From Diplonema japonicum (Eukaryota > Euglenozoa > Diplonemea > Diplonemida > Diplonemidae), in NCBI GenBank assembly GCA_964019335.1, contig OZ025667.1, forward strand, positions 124,001 through 188,000: 64,000 nucleotides of DNA. Reading direction: 5' to 3'. A program made the translations under genes and the position numbers. Shown here piece after piece: positions 59,800 through 64,000 of this stretch. Under the pieces are notes generated by a model. It saw only the letters and a program-made list of their open reading frames with translations, ran no database searches and had not been told where the DNA came from. Each line of letters opens with the position of its first letter. Within the stretch, counting starts at the first letter, position 1.

Positions 59800-62590
59800 A
59801 TGGACCATATTTGGAACTTAGTGGTCTTCTCATGGGCCGTCTTGTTGTGCAAAGCAGATGAGGTAAGATGGGTCCTTTTAGAAGTAAGCGAAGAAGGAGT
59901 GGTGATCGCCGACGAGGGCATACGAACAGGCGAGCCGAGCCAGAATAAGATTTTAGAAACTGAAGCGCATTTCAGTCTATATCACAACGAGGAGGGTGGG
60001 AATGGGCTGCATTTTCCGGACCCACGGTACATGCATCATGAACACCTCGACGAAACTGGCAAAGACTGGAATGGCACGGTGGTGAGGCATGAGAAGGGGT
60101 TTGTAGATGTAAGACTTCCATCGTCGGTGGACATGTTCCATGTACACCATGGCGGGAAGAAGTCTTCACATTCACTGAAGCGCAGAGGGACTTTGTTGCA
60201 ATCGACAACAACACGCAACCCTGAGGTGGTGGAGTTCCAGACTGTGGCCAATGTGAACGACACTGTTAACATTGTTTTCCTGTCGGGGTGCTACGCTAGC
60301 TCCTCGCGGGACAAGTTTATATCGGATGTCAAGAGGTCTGTCCGCTTCCTGACGGGGATCACCACCTCGGAGGGCAGCATCCTCGTTCATGGGACGCCTC
60401 TCTCTTCGCAGCCTTTTAACCGCTACTTCACGCATTTTAACATTTTCGCGGTTTTTGAAGCCTCCCCGCAAGATGGTGCAAACCACCCCCTTGCCGACGG
60501 GTCCAATCCCAACCCGAAGCCCAACCGCCTGCAATGCAGCTACGGCACCACCATCAAGCGCATGCTGAGCTGCAACTTTGCACAGACACGTTCTCTCGCT
60601 AGCTACGCCCCTGCGTCAGACGTCATCCTCACGCTTGTCAACGACGATGAGTACGGCGGTGCAGGTGGGTCTGGTCAGGCTGCTATATACACCGGCAACG
60701 GTTTCGAAAAAGTCCTCATCCATGAGATCGGCCACGCTGCAGGCGACCTCTCTGACGAGTATGATTACGGCTTCGAGGAACAAGCCGCTCTGCACCTTAA
60801 GAACTGCGACAAAAACAAAAACTCCCCAACATGGAGCTACTGGCAACAGAAGTGGGCCGCACAAGGCAAGCCCACCACACCCTTGTCGACCTGCTCATAC
60901 AAAAACTACTTTCGCCCCACAGATGACTGTCTCATGAAATCGTCCGGCAAACCGAAACTCTGCGACGTATGCAGAGAGGCCCTCCTGAAGACAGCTATCT
61001 TGGACAAGAAGATCGACTTGTCAGTGCCCAGGTGCCCCCTCGTGAACGAGGTGCTGATCGTTAAGAACACCACAATAGGGTACCTCCACGTGAATCCTTC
61101 CATCCAGGATAAGTACCAGTATGAACACCCGAACCAGCTGTGGGGCCCGCCTTTCAAGATTGTGTGGGGCTGCAAGATGGCACCGTTTGGCGTGCCATGC
61201 CCGTCTGTGATCCCTTATGTGAATGGAACCGACATGACAGTAGGAGATTGCAGTGGAGGGGGGATGGAAGGGGTGGACTTATGTGGGTGGGGGAATACTA
61301 TAGGTGACTACGAGCTGCAGGTAACTGTGGTGGACACCGTGACAGGCGGGTGGACAGGGCAGACATCGCAAAGCGCCACGACATTCAAGTTCAAGGTTGT
61401 GGACGACCAGGGGTACGCGGCCAGCAACTGTAACAAGTACGACTGCAACACAAGATACGGCAAGGGCACGGGCGCAGCATGCAACGTGGGGCCCAACATG
61501 ACGGCATGCCTCAGCGCCAACTGCTACTGGCGCCGCTCCGACAAGACGTGCACCAACTTCTTCAGCGGTGCCCCTGGTTCCGGCGACTCAGGGTATAAAA
61601 TCTGCACCCTGTGCGAAGGCAGCCAGGACAAATGCGACATCACATTCAAAGCTCACCCCCAGTCAGCAGAATCCTTCACAGACGGGAAGACCACTGACAT
61701 CGACCCCGTCAACTTCGATTCCATCAAAGACCAACTGGGCGCATCAATATACATCATTATGATCTCGGCAGGGCTGTTTGGGCTCACCATGCTGTTCGCA
61801 CTTTACAAGACATGCAGCAAGACGTTTGGATACGACGAGAAGGAGGAGAAATACACTTCTTGCAACCAAGCACTCCGTATCGTGATCATGATCTTGTTCA
61901 CCATAATGGTGTGGACAGCCGTGGGGGTCGTCGGGTTCGGGGTGTACCTCTTCCTCCAAACTGAAATGGAAATATGGGGCAGTGCAATTGTAATCTTGGT
62001 CATTGTGTGTGGAGCTGGGATTTTCTCGGTGTCGTTCTTTGTATTTGGCGCTGTGGCGGGCAGGGAAAAGTGCAAGCTCGGGGCGTCTGGAGTAGTGTTG
62101 ACCATTGGAACAATTTTGATCGTCGTGCTAAGCATCATTATCCATGCAATGGCAAACAATGCTTCAGATGGTGCTGACAGGCCTCAAAATGCTACAGCAG
62201 AGTGGGAAGCTATTGACATCGATGAGATTGGCGTAAATATCAAGTGGATGGAGCACCTCCGGGACCTGTGGAAGACGGGGTCCCGTTCCTCCCCGAAGAT
62301 CATCTGCAAGTTCCAGGAGGAGATGAAATGCTCTGGTTTCCAGAAGTCGTGCTACAACATTGGTTCGAACAGTAGTTATTGCCCTGCAGACTGCAAGATA
62401 GGGAACACTTATGTGAACCCCTGCATGAACGTGCTTCAAAGAAAGCTTGCGAAGAACTTCAAAACCGCAAGCGCGGTCACTGTTGCTGTGTCGGCCACTC
62501 TTGGGTGCGGTGCTATTCTAGTGTGGTGGTTGTTCGGCTCATTATTCTGTTGCGCGAATAAGTCAGCTAACGAATATAGGTATGATTTTT

Positions 62591-62645
<55 letters not shown>

Positions 62646-62759
62646 GCTTACAATAACCCTGCCAAGCCACCTCCACCAAACTTCGCTCGCCCTCAGCAGG
62701 GGAACCACCACCGCCCGCCGCCCCCCCATGGTCAGTCCATCGAAATGGGGACTATTTAA
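59800..62759 (+). CDS. M64-type metalloprotease fused to a polytopic membrane domain
   Basis: Exons 59800-62579 and 62645-62759 give 964 aa. The 65-nt intron contains 52 consecutive A. Splicing replaces a poly-Lys run by a natural tail starting AYNNPAKPPPPNFARPQQGN and ending QSIEMGTI. A signal peptide (about 1-19) is followed by an M64-like (IgA peptidase family) catalytic domain. That domain has NIVFLSGCYASSSRDKF near 157-173, zinc motif HEIGH at 308-312 with DEYDY at 319-323, and a Cys-rich follow-up (PTDDCLMKSSGKPKLCDVC). A beta-rich and Cys-rich region reaches ~625. Four hydrophobic helices then lie at ~645-785, with a small Cys-containing loop and a fifth at ~885-915, recalling tetraspanin topology. 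It is predicted to be a surface-anchored secreted-type protease; the substrate is unknown. Confidence 0.8.
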
Positions 62760-63807
62760 AAGTGAGGATAATGAGGGGAATGAAGAACAAAAAAAAGAAG
62801 CCAGTTAGAATAGACCAGCGTATTACCCCTGTTTTTTTCTTTAACAGTACCCGATTCGGTAACCCGCCTTGACTGGCGGGGCACAGAAGGGAATGTGCAC
62901 TCAGTTATAAAATTGAATTGGGCAAAAAAAAAAAAAGTGAGTAGGGACCGGGGGGGAAAAAAGAATTTTCCTTTGTTTTTTTTTTTCTTCTTCTTATCCC
63001 TACCCACTCCCCTTTACTTGACCTATCAGTTTTCTCTTAGGAAAAACAAAAAAAACAGAATTCTTAACAGAACCAAGAAAAAGAGAGAGAAAAGTAATTT
63101 TACAGGTGTAGAATGAAAGAAACAGAATTAGAAGAAGAGGGGGGAAACATAAAAAGAAAACCCAACTCGATTATTGCCCCCCCTATGTGCTGGGCCCCTT
63201 ACTCTATTTTGCCTCGGCCACCCCTCCCCCCCTTGGAAGAAAAAACGGAAGCTGATTTGTTTCACGTATTACTATTTATATTCTCTTTTTTTTTTCCAAG
63301 GAGCAGCAAGACCTTTGGCTGGTCTAGGTGTGTAACGACACCTCCCCTTAAGCGAGTCATTTCACGGAAGTCTGTGCCAGGGTGACGGGTGCTCGACAGA
63401 GACAAAATAAGGGCAAAACCTTGGCCGACTGCCAGGCACGCCATGTCTGAGAGGTGGCGCCGCACAGGATAGAAGCTCACTCCAATGTGTCGTTAGGCTA
63501 CAAACACCCCACCCATGGTAGTCGTACTGAGCGCCGTTTGACTTGTGTTACTTTGATGACTTAAAAGATCGAGTTTTCTTCTTTTTCTTTCGCAGACGCT
63601 GATGAGCGAAAGAGAAAAAAGGGAGCATAAAGGATAGACCCCCCCCCCCCCCCCAACGGGTGGTCATCAAGTGAGATCTGCCCTTAAGCATCGCCTTATT
63701 TTTAAAGCCCCCCTTCCTGTTCTTTCTTCCTAAATGTTTTTATGTGTCGTTTATCTTAGCTTAGTGTGGACAGAATACCCCTGAACAGGTGACGACATCA
63801 GAAAGAA
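62760..63807. other. Spacer with repeat family 2 copy 2
   Basis: I support no gene. A complex island at about 63300-63560 contains no recognised RNA or protein. A C run (about 63639-63654) precedes the repeat at 63659-63703. Confidence 0.45.
63659..63703. repeat. Dispersed short repeat family 2, copy 2
   Basis: GGTGGTCATCAAGTGAGATC then TGCCCTTAAGCATCGCCTT. It pairs with 6117-6157. Confidence 0.5.
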
Positions 63808-64000
63808 ATGGTGCCAGGGGTCAGTGGCTCCTCTGGGAAGGCACTAGTGACAGTGGTTGAGCTGAGACATCTTGCAGTAGAGCTTGTAGGCAAGGTGGTG
63901 GTGGGAGTAGGGGTGAATGGACAGAAAGGGCAGACGGAAGTACCTGACGGGAGGGATACGTACTGGGGCAGCCAGTTCAGCTTCATGTGGGACGCAGCGA
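63808..64000 (+). CDS. N terminus of a C2-like domain protein (continues beyond window)
   Basis: The ATG at 63808, in the context GAAAGAA, opens a frame of 64 codons that runs off the right edge. After MVPGVSGSSGKA the sequence LVTVVELRHLAVELVGKVVV is followed by GVNGQKGQTEVPDG and YWGSQFSFMWD. This has the strand spacing of a C2 domain's first half: a valine-rich strand, a lysine/glutamine strand, then W-x-x-x-F-x-F. C2 domains bind membranes or partner proteins, often with calcium. The canonical calcium-binding aspartates are not evident in the part visible. The call is tentative. Confidence 0.45.
   Translation, partial: MVPGVSGSSGKALVTVVELRHLAVELVGKVVVGVGVNGQKGQTEVPDGRDTYWGSQFSFMWDAA

Noticed and set aside
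62580-62808. Poly-lysine segment and following frame in the metalloprotease
   Set aside because: Lysines come from a 52-A run inside a likely intron. The alternative frame after splicing gives a proline-rich tail with protein-like composition.
63300-63560. Complex island that might be an SRP or other structural RNA
   Set aside because: I could not find the conserved loops or a consistent fold, and no tRNA-type promoter boxes are present.
63595-63618. CTGATGA followed closely by GAAA, resembling a hammerhead ribozyme core
   Set aside because: There is no room for stem II between the two motifs and no flanking stems I and III could be found.

Overview
The window is nuclear DNA of a flagellated, intron-bearing protist. 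All 26 gene models with fair support, plus one small open frame and the two partial genes at the edges, lie on the + strand. Several neighbours are only 66-172 nt apart, and the gap usually holds a pyrimidine tract and an AG shortly before the next ATG. That layout recalls the directional, trans-spliced arrays of Euglenozoa, and an intron-bearing lineage such as diplonemids or euglenids is my best guess. No spliced-leader gene or taxonomic marker is in the window, so the placement is inference. Coding DNA is GC-rich and complex, whereas spacers and introns are full of A, T, C and G homopolymers of 10-52 nt. Spliceosomal introns are GT-AG, 34-78 nt long, often with a GTATG donor, and cluster near the 3' ends of genes.

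Layout. 1-5.7 kb: last exon of an unknown gene, Arp2, an IPI1/TEX10-like ribosome-biogenesis protein and a cis-prenyltransferase. 6.3-17.1 kb: EF-hand protein, membrane-anchored flavin amine oxidase, alpha/beta hydrolase, kelch protein, and a large diflavin reductase with PDZ and extra flavodoxin-like domains. 17.6-19.4 kb: a decayed piggyBac transposon with intact 13-bp inverted repeats and TTAA target duplication, the only clear minus-strand coding trace. 19.5-28.1 kb: eIF4B-like RRM protein, small coiled-coil protein, a tandem DUF1769 pair (the second fused to a CPBP/CAAX-protease-like domain), and a proline-rich protein. 28.6-40.2 kb: three DHRS7-like SDR genes sharing a nearly or fully identical 5' two-thirds, interleaved with a glycine-zipper protein, a Cdc14/SIN-type protein, a helical-repeat/CABLES-cyclin fusion and an unknown basic protein. 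40.6-56.9 kb: TMEM138, an ankyrin protein, a basic coiled-coil protein, a type I membrane protein, a LINE fragment, a His-rich protein, meckelin (TMEM67) and a kinesin with a terminal zinc finger. 57.6-64 kb: a second LINE fragment, an M64-type metalloprotease fused to a polytopic membrane domain, and the start of a C2-like protein.

Functional links. TMEM138 and meckelin are ciliary transition-zone proteins, and the kinesin suits a flagellate, but the array otherwise looks like a mixed housekeeping set rather than one pathway. The most unusual non-coding signal is a roughly 50-bp element in five spacers, always in the same orientation and always upstream of a gene. Three further short repeat families, LINE 3' tails and two hairpins occupy other spacers. 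No tRNA, rRNA or CRISPR was recognised.
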